From Mycobacterium pinniadriaticum (GTDB lineage: Bacteria > Actinomycetota > Actinomycetes > Mycobacteriales > Mycobacteriaceae), in assembly GCF_026242045.1 (NCBI RefSeq), contig NZ_JAPJDO010000007.1:124001-188000 (forward strand): 64,000 nt of DNA. Reading direction: 5' to 3'. The position numbers were made by a program, and so were the translations under genes. Below the pieces are notes generated by a model, which saw only the letters and a list, made by a program, of their open reading frames with translations, made no database searches and was not told the origin of the DNA. Every line of letters starts with the position of its first letter. The stretch's first letter is position 1. Shown here one piece after another: positions 1 through 9,830 of this stretch.

Positions 1-242
1 GACGGAGTCGCCGCGGCGAAGTGAAAGTTGGTCGGCTGCTTCGAAAGCGCGACGACCGTCGCGCCCGAGGTATCGGTCTGCGGCGAGACGGCGGCCAGTG
101 GGGTGACTTCGGCGCCGAAGACCGGCGCCCGGGGCAGATCGGGTGCCGCGCCGACGGCTCCGGCGAGCACCACGGGCGTGAGCACAGCAATTCCGAATGC
201 AGGTTTCCGCACCATCCGGCTGACGCGGTTCCCTATGCCCAC
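1..242 (-). CDS. N-terminal part of a secreted or membrane-anchored protein (Rv1230c-like by position), cut by window edge
   Basis: About 80 codons are visible before the window ends. The start is taken as GTG at 242 because GAGGA lies 7 nt upstream; an in-frame ATG nine codons further in is the alternative. The N-terminus is basic (R6, R9, R12, K13) and is followed by a hydrophobic stretch ending near residue 33 (core VLTPVVLAGAVGAA), which is a signal peptide or signal anchor. The segment after it is Ala/Pro/Thr-rich. In M. tuberculosis the gene at this place upstream of the DUF1003 gene is Rv1230c, a putative secreted or membrane murein-transglycosylase-like protein. That assignment rests on gene order only, because the catalytic part is outside the window. 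Confidence 0.6.
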   Translation of the reverse strand, partial: MGIGNRVSRMVRKPAFGIAVLTPVVLAGAVGAAPDLPRAPVFGAEVTPLAAVSPQTDTSGATVVALSKQPTNFHFAAATP

Positions 243-341
243 TCGTCCGTCCTCAACAGGCTCGTCCGTCCATCACCACAAAGCATGTGCTTGTGAACCA
301 AGTCACCATACATACCTTCGTGACCTCAGTGGTATCCAATG

Positions 342-355
342 GTCACCTTTGTCAC
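342..355. promoter_or_regulatory. GTCAC-N4-GTCAC direct repeat upstream of the Rv1230c-like gene
   Basis: Two GTCAC pentamers repeat with a 9-bp period about 100 bp upstream of the GTG at 242, next to further GTGAC/GTCAC words at 302-324. Direct repeats of this kind recall MtrA binding sites, which are known in front of cell-wall hydrolase genes. The site partly overlaps the stop codon of the DUF1003 gene. The link to MtrA is inference. Confidence 0.25.
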
Positions 356-909
356 GAACCGGCTTCGTCGACCGCGGGCTCAACTGTCGGTCTGGCTTTC
401 TTGGGCTTGTCCTTCTTGACCTTGCCCGTGCTGTCGGGCCGCGGCGAATCCAGCAACTCACGTATCTCTTCGAGCTCGCGGCGCAGGTAGTCGCGGGTGG
501 CCACTTCGCCGACGGCCAACCGCAGGGCGGCCAGCTCGCGGGCCAGGAACTCGGTATCCGCTTTCGTCTGCTCGGAACGGCGGCGGTCCTCCTCGAGCGA
601 CACCCGGTCGCGGTTCTCCTGGCGATTCTGGGCCAGCAGGATCAGCGGCGCGGCGTACGCGGCCTGGGTGGAGAACGCGAGGTTCAGCAGGATGAACGGA
701 TAGGGATCCCAGCGCCAGCGCACCGCGAACAGGTTCAGTGCGATCCAGACGATGACGAGGATTGTCTGCCAGAGCAGGTAGCGCCCGGTGCCCAGGAAGC
801 GGGCGATCGATTCGCTGAACCGGCCGACCGCCTCGGGGTCGACGTTGAACGTCGGGCGCCGCGAGGTGCGGGGGGTGTCGAGGCGCTGGCGCGCAGACAG
901 ATCACTCAC
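352..909 (-). CDS. DUF1003 inner-membrane protein (Rv1231c-like)
   Basis: 185 residues, of unknown biochemical role. The core matches the DUF1003 family: two hydrophobic helices (about 45-62 and 70-92) separated by the short WRWDPYPFILLN turn, then the family signature NLAFSTQAAYAAPLILLAQN followed by the basic segment RQENRDR. Residues 95-155 are charged and predicted helical, and the tail is Lys/Pro-rich. The start is a GTG whose last bases overlap the upstream TGA in a GTGA arrangement, so it is translationally coupled to the PRC/MgtE_N/CBS gene. DUF1003 proteins are often beside magnesium or ion-handling genes, which fits this neighbour, but no direct activity is known. Confidence 0.85.
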   Translation of the reverse strand: MSDLSARQRLDTPRTSRRPTFNVDPEAVGRFSESIARFLGTGRYLLWQTILVIVWIALNLFAVRWRWDPYPFILLNLAFSTQAAYAAPLILLAQNRQENRDRVSLEEDRRRSEQTKADTEFLARELAALRLAVGEVATRDYLRRELEEIRELLDSPRPDSTGKVKKDKPKKARPTVEPAVDEAGS

Positions 910-2213
910 GTTACCCCCTCTGCGCTGGTCACCGGGCCGGACAGCTGCGGATCCTCGAAGCTTTCCCGCCAGTCGTCAGGCAGCAGATGATCGAGCACGT
1001 CGTCGACGGTCACCGCCCCGAGCAGATGGTTCTGCTCGTCGACCACAGGACCGCAGACCAGATTGTAGGCGGCGAAGTACCGCGTGACCCCGGCCAACGA
1101 GGTGCCCGGCGTCAGGCTGGGCAGGTCGGTGTCGACGATGCCGCTGACCAGATTGGCGGGCGGTTCGCGCAGCAGCGCCTGCAGATGCACGCAACCCAGG
1201 TAGCGCCCGGTCGGGGTGGCCGTCGGTGGTCGTACCACGAACACCACCGACGCCAGCGCCGGCGTGAGGTCGGGATCGCGGACGCGGGCCAGGGCCTCGG
1301 CGACGGTGGTGTCGGGCGCCAGGACCACCGGATCAGAGGTCATCAGGCCGCCCGCGGTGTCGGGCGAGTGGCTCAGCAGCCGGCGCACCGGTTCGGAGTC
1401 CTCCGGGTCCATCCGGCGCAGCAGCGCCTCGGCCTCGGTCGGATTCAGCACGCCAAGCAGGTCGGCGGCGTCGTCGGGATCCATGGCCTCCAGCACATCG
1501 GCCGCCCGCTCGGTATCCAGTCGCAACAGCAGGACGGTCTGGTCGTCCTCAGGCAGCTCCTGCAGGATGTCGGCCAACCGCTCGTCGTCGAGCGCGTTGA
1601 TCACCTCGGTGCGACGTTTGTCGGGCAGATCCCGGATCGCGTCGGCCACCTCGATCGGGCGTTTGCCGTCGAACTGGTGCAGGAGCTGGGCGACTCCCTG
1701 TCCGGGCATCGCCAGTGCCGACGGGGTCAGGCCGGCCACGTTGTGCCAATCCACCACCTGGACCGTCGAGCGCCGGCCCAATCGACGGTGGCTGCGTACC
1801 GCGACCCGAGTGACCACCCAGTCACGGGAGCGGACCTGCTCGATGCCCAGGTCGACGACCACCACATCCACGCCGCTCATCTGCGGCAACTCCGGGTCGT
1901 TGACCCGGACCCTGCTGTCAAGAACCTGGCCGAGCACCAGAACCTCGCCGGGGCGTTGGGCGAAGCGGCGCAGCGACACGTTGCCGGTGTTGAGCGTCAC
2001 CGCGTTCGGCTCGATGGCGGTCACTCGCAGGATGGGTACGAAAATCCTTCGGCGGGTGAGTAATTCGACCACCAGGCCAAGGACTCGCGGCTGCTGGCGC
2101 ACGATGCTCATACTGATCACGACGTCCCGGACCCGGCCGAGGGATTCTCCATCCGGCCCCAGCACGGCCAGACCCGCCAGCCGTGCCGCGTACACCCTGT
2201 TCACCGACGCCAT
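906..2213 (-). CDS. Soluble PRC-barrel / MgtE N-domain / CBS-domain protein (Rv1232c-like)
   Basis: 435 residues with no membrane segment. Residues 10-80 look like a PRC-barrel (LAGLAVLGPDGESLGRVRD). Residues 160-290 carry the helical superhelical repeat of the MgtE N-domain (LPEDDQTVLLLRLD, MDPDDAADLLGVL), and residues 290-425 contain a CBS pair (MTSDPVVLAPDTTVAEAL, VDEQNHLLGAVTVDDVLDHL). In true MgtE magnesium channels these cytosolic domains sense Mg2+ and gate an attached five-helix pore. Here the pore is absent, so the protein may be a sensor or partner for another membrane protein, possibly the DUF1003 product with which it overlaps by four bases. It starts at ATG 2213 and diverges from the CitE-like gene with only 24 bp between the two starts. 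Confidence 0.85.
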   Translation of the reverse strand: MASVNRVYAARLAGLAVLGPDGESLGRVRDVVISMSIVRQQPRVLGLVVELLTRRRIFVPILRVTAIEPNAVTLNTGNVSLRRFAQRPGEVLVLGQVLDSRVRVNDPELPQMSGVDVVVVDLGIEQVRSRDWVVTRVAVRSHRRLGRRSTVQVVDWHNVAGLTPSALAMPGQGVAQLLHQFDGKRPIEVADAIRDLPDKRRTEVINALDDERLADILQELPEDDQTVLLLRLDTERAADVLEAMDPDDAADLLGVLNPTEAEALLRRMDPEDSEPVRRLLSHSPDTAGGLMTSDPVVLAPDTTVAEALARVRDPDLTPALASVVFVVRPPTATPTGRYLGCVHLQALLREPPANLVSGIVDTDLPSLTPGTSLAGVTRYFAAYNLVCGPVVDEQNHLLGAVTVDDVLDHLLPDDWRESFEDPQLSGPVTSAEGVT

Positions 2214-2237
2214 GACTCAAAGGGTAGGAGTGTAGGC

Positions 2238-3206
2238 GTGGATAACGCCTATCGACCCCGCCGAACGTGTCTCTCCGTTCCGGGCAGCAATCCCAAGATG
2301 ATCGAGAAGGCCAAGGGCTTGTCCGCCGACGAGGTGTTCCTCGACCTGGAGGACGCGGTGGCACCAGATGCCAAGGCACAGGCCCGCAAATACGTCGGGG
2401 CGGCCTTGGCGAGCCCGGGCTGGGCAGGTCAGTTACGGGGTGTGCGGGTCAACGACTGGACCACGCCGTGGACACATGCCGATGTCATCGACGTAGTGTC
2501 CGAGGTCGCCTCCGCGCGCGACGGCCACCTCGATGTCATCGTGTTGCCCAAGGTGACCGATGCCAGTCACATCCACGCGCTGGATCTGTTGCTGACCCAG
2601 CTCGAATTGACCCACGGTCTTCCGGTCGGGCGGATCGGCATCGATGCCCAGATCGAAGATGCGAAGGGGCTGAGCAACATCGACGCGATCGCGGGTGCGC
2701 CGCGGGTTCAGGCCCTGGTCCTCGGGCCCGCGGACCTGATGGCCAGCCTCAACATGCGCACTCTGGTGGTGGGCGAGCAGCCCGAGGGCTACGACGTCGG
2801 CGACGCCTACCACCACGTGCTGATGACGATCCTGGTCGCGGCCCGGGCGCACGGCATCGCCGCGATCGACGGACCGTATCTGAAAGTGCGTGACGTGGCC
2901 GCGTTCCGGCGAGTGGCCGGACGCGCGGCGGCGTTGGGGTACGACGGCAAATGGGTCCTGCACCCCGACCAGATCGCGGCGGGCAACGAGATCTTCAGTC
3001 CGCGTCAAGACGAGTACGACCGCGCCGAGCTGATTCTCGAGGCATACGAATGGCACACCTCGAAGGCCGGCGGTTCCCGTGGGGCGGTGATGCTCGGCGA
3101 CGAGATGCTCGACGAAGCCAGCCGCAAAATGGCGCTGGTGGTCGCCGGCAAGGGCCGGGCAGCCGGGATGGAGCGTCAGGGCGAGCGGTTCGTGCCGCCG
3201 GTGTAG
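2238..3206 (+). CDS. CitE-like HpcH/HpaI-family lyase (malyl-CoA / citramalyl-CoA lyase type)
   Basis: 322 residues. The N-terminus RRTCLSVPGSNPKMIEKA and LDLEDAVAPDAKAQAR match CitE-type TIM-barrel lyases that cleave or form C-C bonds in acyl-CoA thioesters such as malyl-CoA or citramalyl-CoA. Visible active-site elements are R73-type GVRVND, the Mg2+-binding glutamate in DAQIEDAKGL, and GPADL before the conserved C-terminal KWVLHPDQIAAGNEIF. The GTG start has AGGAG seven bases upstream. The gene is solitary: no citrate lyase alpha or gamma subunit lies nearby, so a stand-alone acyl-CoA lyase is more likely than citrate lyase. The exact substrate cannot be read from the sequence. Confidence 0.85.
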   Translation: MDNAYRPRRTCLSVPGSNPKMIEKAKGLSADEVFLDLEDAVAPDAKAQARKYVGAALASPGWAGQLRGVRVNDWTTPWTHADVIDVVSEVASARDGHLDVIVLPKVTDASHIHALDLLLTQLELTHGLPVGRIGIDAQIEDAKGLSNIDAIAGAPRVQALVLGPADLMASLNMRTLVVGEQPEGYDVGDAYHHVLMTILVAARAHGIAAIDGPYLKVRDVAAFRRVAGRAAALGYDGKWVLHPDQIAAGNEIFSPRQDEYDRAELILEAYEWHTSKAGGSRGAVMLGDEMLDEASRKMALVVAGKGRAAGMERQGERFVPPV

Positions 3207-3680
3207 TTACGGGTAGTAGTCGGGGGACGACGGGACGATAGCCGCGACGAGGACCGAGAAAACGAACAAGAGCGCATAGCCGACGACGACGACGGCGCCG
3301 ATCGCCAGCCCGGCGACCGCAAGCCCGAAGCCGTCCTGGCCGGTGCGCTTGGTTTCGCGCATCGCGATGATCCCGAGGATGATCCCGGCGATCGAGGGGA
3401 GTCCGCACAGCATCAGACCGGCCAGCGAGGTCACCAACGCCGCGATGGCCTTGCCGTTGGTACCCGGTGGTTTGGTCGGCCGGTACGGATCGTAGGGATC
3501 GATCCCGTAACCGGGGTAGGCGGGCGCCGGATACGGATAGGGCGCCGGCGGCGGGTAGGGCATCGGATAGGGCGGCGGATACACCGGCGGCGGCAGCGGT
3601 GGGTAATTCGTCGGATAGTCCACCGGCGGGTAGGGATCGGCGGGCGTCGGCGAACCCTCAGGGAGTGGCGGGTTGGTCAT
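3207..3680 (-). CDS. Proline/tyrosine-rich DUF4190 membrane protein (Rv1233c-like), second of a tandem pair
   Basis: 157 residues. Residues 1-75 are a Pro/Tyr-rich cytosolic or surface tail (repeats such as YPPPYPMPYPPPAPYPYP). Residues 85-155 form a two-helix DUF4190-type domain: IAALVTSLAGLMLCGLPSIA, then GIILGIIAMRETKRTGQDG, then GLAVAGLAIGAVVVVG. The small-residue helix pair with the intervening I-x-M-x-x-T/I-K motif is shared with the gene just upstream, 4 nt away, which points to gene duplication and co-transcription. No enzymatic role is apparent. Such mycobacterial proteins are annotated as conserved membrane proteins. Confidence 0.8.
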   Translation of the reverse strand: MTNPPLPEGSPTPADPYPPVDYPTNYPPLPPPVYPPPYPMPYPPPAPYPYPAPAYPGYGIDPYDPYRPTKPPGTNGKAIAALVTSLAGLMLCGLPSIAGIILGIIAMRETKRTGQDGFGLAVAGLAIGAVVVVGYALLFVFSVLVAAIVPSSPDYYP

Positions 3681-3684
3681 CGGG

Positions 3685-4311
3685 TCAGCGCCAGGCGAAC
3701 ATCGCCCAGATCACGCTGATGATCAGCGTCGCCACACCTACTACGATTCCGGCGACGGCCAATCCGTATCCACCCTGCCGAGATTGCTTGATCTGGTTGA
3801 GCGCGACGAGGCCGAGCACGATTCCGACGATCGAGCCGATCCCGCACAGCAAACCGATGACCGCAGCGACCAACGACCAGATCGCCAGAGTGTTGGTACC
3901 CGTGTCCGGGGCGGGGTAGCCGTAGCCGCCGGGGTAAGGGGCTCCGCCGTATTGCGGGGGCGGTGGCGGGGGTGGATACCCGCTGCCGCCTTGCGGGGCC
4001 GGATAGGGCGGCGTCGGTTCGGAATAGCCCGGCGCTCCGAAGCCGCCGGGGGCCGGCGGCGGGTACCCGGATTGCGGGGTGTAGCCCGGCGGCGGATAGC
4101 TGGGCGCGGGATAGCCCGACGGCGGGAATCCGCTTGGTGCCTCGTAGCCGGGGTATGCCGGCGGGGTAGTGGCTTCGTAACCCGACGGGGTCTCGTATCC
4201 CGGCGGAGCCGGGTTCTGCTCGATGGGCGGAGCTTCATAGGTCCCTTCGGAAGGGCCCTGATCGTCCGCGTTCTGCGGCTTTTCGCCGGAGTCGCCGCCG
4301 GAAGCTGTCAT
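3685..4311 (-). CDS. Proline/glycine-rich DUF4190 membrane protein, first of a tandem pair
   Basis: 208 residues from ATG 4311; the frame stays open upstream, but the acidic start MTASGGDSGEKPQNADD is the natural one. Residues 1-130 are a Pro/Gly/Tyr-rich tail built of imperfect GYEAPSGYPxPGYxPP-type repeats. Residues 135-205 hold the paired helices NTLAIWSLVAAVIGLLCGIG and GLAVAGIVVGVATLIISVIW, linked by GIVLGLVALNQIKQSRQGGY. The layout matches the neighbour at 3207-3680. The long Pro-rich tail suggests a protein-interaction or wall-spanning segment. The gene diverges from the Rv1234-like gene, with about 150 bp for promoters between them. Confidence 0.8.
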   Translation of the reverse strand: MTASGGDSGEKPQNADDQGPSEGTYEAPPIEQNPAPPGYETPSGYEATTPPAYPGYEAPSGFPPSGYPAPSYPPPGYTPQSGYPPPAPGGFGAPGYSEPTPPYPAPQGGSGYPPPPPPPQYGGAPYPGGYGYPAPDTGTNTLAIWSLVAAVIGLLCGIGSIVGIVLGLVALNQIKQSRQGGYGLAVAGIVVGVATLIISVIWAMFAWR

Positions 4312-4462
4312 GCTGTTCAACCTAGCGTATGTGCAGGTGGCGCGGGACTGGCTTGCCGCGGGGCACCAACGCCTGCGGTGCCGCGTTGAGCAGGCAACGG
4401 GCCGTCTTGCGCGAGCAGTCACGACGCGACAAACGGCACGCACGACAGGAGAATGTGCAGAT

Positions 4463-4981
4463 ATGACCAGTCCTTTTCCACCCGGTCAGAACCCAGGCGG
4501 TGCGGCCGCAGCGTCCCGCCGCGGTCCAGCGGCCCTGCCGACCCCGCCCAAGGGCTGGCCCATCGGTTCCTATCCCACCTATGCGGAGGCCCAGAAGGCC
4601 GTCGACTATCTATCCGACGAGCAGTTTCCGGTCGAGCAGGTGACCATCGTCGGGGTCGATTTGATGCAGGTCGAACGGGTCACGGGCCGGCTGTCGTGGC
4701 CCAAAGTGCTCGGCGGCGGTGTGATCACCGGCGCCTGGCTGGGCATCTTCATCGGCCTGGTGTTGGGATTCTTCAGCCCCAACCCGTGGGCATCCCTGAT
4801 CACCGGCGTGGTCGCCGGTGTGATCTTCGGCCTGATCACCTCCGCGGTTCCATACGCGATGGCCCGTGGCACAAGGGATTTCAGTTCGACGATGCAGTTG
4901 GTGGCCGGCCGATACGACGTTCTGTGTGATCCGCAGAGCGCCGAGAAGGCGCGGGACATGCTGGCGCGCTTGACGATTTAG
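4463..4981 (+). CDS. Two-helix membrane protein with a general-stress-protein 17M-like domain (Rv1234-like)
   Basis: 172 residues from ATG 4463, with AGGAGA upstream. After a Pro-rich leader, PPKGWPIGSYPTYAEAQKAV opens the YflT/17M-type domain (residues 35-80, ending VTIVGVDLMQVERVTGR). Two membrane helices follow (about 88-112, VITGAWLGIFIGLVLGFF, and 118-138, LITGVVAGVIFGLITSAV). The second half (ARGTRDFSSTMQLVAGRYDVLCDP) returns to a soluble strand pattern. It precedes lpqY, as Rv1234 does in M. tuberculosis. The role is unknown; the family name only reflects induction of a Bacillus relative under stress. Confidence 0.8.
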   Translation: MTSPFPPGQNPGGAAAASRRGPAALPTPPKGWPIGSYPTYAEAQKAVDYLSDEQFPVEQVTIVGVDLMQVERVTGRLSWPKVLGGGVITGAWLGIFIGLVLGFFSPNPWASLITGVVAGVIFGLITSAVPYAMARGTRDFSSTMQLVAGRYDVLCDPQSAEKARDMLARLTI

Positions 4982-4982
4982 C

Positions 4983-4998
4983 GGCGCTTTCCGGCGCC
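4983..4998 (+). terminator. Short GC hairpin after the Rv1234-like gene
   Basis: GGCGC and GCGCC arms with a 6-nt loop begin directly after the TAG stop at 4979-4981. No T-run follows, so this is at best a weak mycobacterial-type terminator. Confidence 0.3.
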
Positions 4999-5084
4999 TA
5001 TTACGGGTCACGATTGGGCCGCATACGGCGTGGGAGTGTTGCACATCACGCCGCCGGGGTTCTACGGTTTGGGCCGCGGGGTAA

Positions 5085-7483
<2,399 letters not shown>

Positions 7484-7485
7484 CC

Positions 7486-8322
7486 ATGTCTGAGCGGGTT
7501 GGCGCACGGCGGGCGGCGAGTTGGATCGTCATCGACGCCATCGTGGTGATCTACGCGCTGTTCCCGGTGCTGTGGATTCTGAGCCTGTCGCTGAAGCCGA
7601 CGTCAACCGTCAAGGACGGCAAGCTGATTCCGTCGCAGATCACCTTCGACAATTACAAGGGCATCTTCAACGGCGATGCCTTCAGCTCGGCACTGATCAA
7701 CTCGATCGGCATCGGGCTCATCACCACACTGATCGCGGTGGTCATCGGCGGGATGGCGGCCTACGCTGTGGCCCGACTGGACTTCGCGGGCAAGAAGGCG
7801 CTCATCGGTGCGGCACTGCTGATCGCGATGTTCCCCCAGATCTCGCTGGTGACACCGCTGTTCAACATCGAACGCCGGATCGGCCTGTTCAACACCTGGC
7901 CGGGATTGATCATTCCGTATATCACATTCGCTCTGCCGCTGGCGATCTACACGTTATCGGCGTTCTTCCGGGAGATCCCGTGGGATCTGGAGAAGGCCGC
8001 GAAGATCGACGGTGCCACGCCGGCCCAGGCGTTCCGGCGGGTCATCGCGCCGCTGGCCGCACCGGGCATCGTGACGGCCGCCATCCTGGTGTTCATCTTC
8101 GCCTGGAACGACCTGCTGCTGGCGCTGTCGTTGACGGCCACCAGCGCCGCGATCACCGCGCCGGTGGCCATCGCGAACTTCACCGGCAGTTCACAATTCG
8201 AGGAACCGACCGGGTCGATCGCCGCGGGCGCGATGGTGATCACCATTCCGATCATTGTGTTCGTTCTCATCTTCCAAAGACGAATCGTCGCCGGTCTGAC
8301 CTCCGGCGCGGTGAAGGGATAG
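7486..8322 (+). CDS. sugB: Trehalose ABC transporter permease SugB
   Basis: 278 residues from ATG 7486. A GTG at 7480 would overlap the sugA stop as GTGA and is a real alternative; GAGG at 7472-7475 suits the ATG better. MalG-type permease with about six helices ([18 protein letters not shown] first). The hallmark loop [19 protein letters not shown] plus [13 protein letters not shown] is the EAA coupling motif. The C-terminus [16 protein letters not shown] is the usual MalG-family ending. It is partner of SugA, and the SugC gene begins 4 bp downstream. Confidence 0.97.
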   Translation: MSERVGARRAASWIVIDAIVVIYALFPVLWILSLSLKPTSTVKDGKLIPSQITFDNYKGIFNGDAFSSALINSIGIGLITTLIAVVIGGMAAYAVARLDFAGKKALIGAALLIAMFPQISLVTPLFNIERRIGLFNTWPGLIIPYITFALPLAIYTLSAFFREIPWDLEKAAKIDGATPAQAFRRVIAPLAAPGIVTAAILVFIFAWNDLLLALSLTATSAAITAPVAIANFTGSSQFEEPTGSIAAGAMVITIPIIVFVLIFQRRIVAGLTSGAVKG

Positions 8323-8326
8323 TTCG

Positions 8327-9502
8327 ATGGCCGAGATCGTTCTGGACCATGTCACCAAGAGTTACCCGGACGGCGCCGTCGCCGTAAAGGACCTGAGCCT
8401 GACGATCGCCGACGGCGAATTCGTCATCCTGGTCGGACCGTCCGGTTGCGGGAAGTCCACCACGTTGAACATGATCGCCGGCCTGGACGACATCAGCTCC
8501 GGGGAGCTGCGTATCGGCGGGGCGCGGGTCAACGAGAAGGCACCCCGTGATCGTGACATCGCGATGGTCTTCCAGTCTTACGCGTTGTACCCGCACATGA
8601 CGGTCCGTCAGAACATCGCGTTCCCGTTGACTTTGGCCAAGATGAAGAAGGCCGAGATCGCCGAGAAGGTCGAGGAGACGGCGAAAATCCTTGATCTGTC
8701 TGATCTTCTGGACCGTAAACCCTCGCAGCTGTCCGGCGGTCAGCGCCAGCGGGTCGCGATGGGCCGGGCAATCGTACGCCAGCCCAAGGCGTTCCTGATG
8801 GACGAACCGTTGAGCAATCTCGACGCCAAACTCCGCGTGCAGATGCGCGGTGAGATCGCCCGGCTGCAGAACCGGCTGGGAACCACCACGGTGTATGTCA
8901 CACACGACCAGACCGAGGCAATGACGCTCGGGGACCGCGTTGTGGTGTTGCGCGCCGGTGAGGCACAGCAGATCGGCACGCCGGAGGAGCTCTACGAGCG
9001 ACCGGCGAACCTGTTCGTCGCCGGGTTCATCGGCTCGCCGGCGATGAACTTCTTCCCGGCGGCACTCACCGATATGGGGCTGCAGTTGCCCTTCGGTGAG
9101 GTGACCTTGAGCCAGGAGGTTCAAGAGATGGTGGGCCGGCATCCCAAACCCGCCAACGTCATTGTCGGGATTCGTCCCGAGCACTTCGAGGATGCCGCGG
9201 TGCTCGACGCCTATGAACGCATCCGGGCATCGACTTTCGAGGTGAAGGTCGACCTGGTCGAGTCGCTGGGTGCCGACAAGTATGTGTATTTCACGACTTC
9301 CGGCGACGCAGTGAAGTCGGCCCAGCTGGCCGAGTTGGCAGCCGATTCCGGTGCCGGTGAGAATGAGTTCGTGGCAAGGCTTTCCGCGGAGTCCAAGGCG
9401 GCAATCGGCCAAACCATCGAGTTGGCGTTCGACACGACCAAGTTGCATATCTTCGACGCCGACAGCGGTGTGAACCTGACCGTTGTACCTGCCAGGGGCT
9501 AA
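8327..9502 (+). CDS. sugC: Trehalose ABC transporter ATPase SugC
   Basis: 391 residues, MalK-type ATPase that powers LpqY-SugABC. Residues 1-235 are the nucleotide-binding domain, with Walker A GPSGCGKSTT, Q-loop MVFQSYALYPHMTVRQN, signature LSGGQRQRVAMGRA, Walker B AFLMDEPLSNLD and H-loop VYVTHDQTEAMTLGDR. Residues 240-391 are the TOBE-type regulatory domain (VIVGIRPEHFEDAAV, VDLVESLGADKYVYF). It is the last gene of the operon; the broken SUFU-like copy starts a few bases later. Length and motifs are intact. Confidence 0.97.
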   Translation: MAEIVLDHVTKSYPDGAVAVKDLSLTIADGEFVILVGPSGCGKSTTLNMIAGLDDISSGELRIGGARVNEKAPRDRDIAMVFQSYALYPHMTVRQNIAFPLTLAKMKKAEIAEKVEETAKILDLSDLLDRKPSQLSGGQRQRVAMGRAIVRQPKAFLMDEPLSNLDAKLRVQMRGEIARLQNRLGTTTVYVTHDQTEAMTLGDRVVVLRAGEAQQIGTPEELYERPANLFVAGFIGSPAMNFFPAALTDMGLQLPFGEVTLSQEVQEMVGRHPKPANVIVGIRPEHFEDAAVLDAYERIRASTFEVKVDLVESLGADKYVYFTTSGDAVKSAQLAELAADSGAGENEFVARLSAESKAAIGQTIELAFDTTKLHIFDADSGVNLTVVPARG

Positions 9503-9509
9503 CGAAGAG

Positions 9510-9790
9510 CTGAGTCAGCCGATCGGGTCGGCTCTTGACGCCACGAAGTTGAGGTGTTGCGGTTCGGGCCGGATCGCGACGGTGTCGTCCGCTATGTGAC
9601 GTTGGGTCGGCATCCGGTGGTCGATCCGAATTCTGTGGTGGCCGATTCGCTGTCAGCTTGGTGATTCCGGCATCGTGGGGCTGGCCTCGGAGCCGCGGGA
9701 GTTGGTTCGTGTTCTGGCGTCAGTTCCGATCACGCCCATCGAGGTCGCCCGGGCGTGGTCAGACGACGCGATGGACGTGCGAGCGCCGGC
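9510..9790 (+). pseudogene. Decayed, internally deleted copy of the SUFU-domain gene found at 21651-22247
   Basis: Two blocks match the intact paralogue in order. Block one (about 9546-9655) reads EVEVLRFGPDRDGVVRYVT LGRHP and then hits TGA; block two (about 9656-9790), one frame on, reads LGDSGIVGLASEPRELVR VLASVPIT. The paralogue has VEVLRFGPD and later LLGDSVIADLPLEAPREPVR FLAAVPIT at the same places, with about 60 residues between them that are missing here. The start ATGAGTCA of the paralogue appears as CTGAGTCA at 9510, so the start is lost, and about 20 N-terminal codons are also gone. DNA identity includes an exact 24-bp block, 9551-9574 equal to 21765-21788. Confidence 0.7.
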
Positions 9791-9830
9791 AGGATCAGTT
9801 CGTTGCGAGGCGTCACTTCCGATGTGGCAG

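Noticed and set aside
28..990. Plus-strand frame of 320 codons at the left edge
   Set aside because: It runs through the DUF1003 gene and the Rv1230c-like signal peptide, both better supported on the minus strand.
9505..9536. Possible sugC terminator (AGCCGA-N5-TCGGCT)
   Set aside because: The hairpin is short and lies inside the start of the SUFU pseudogene, whose sequence explains it.
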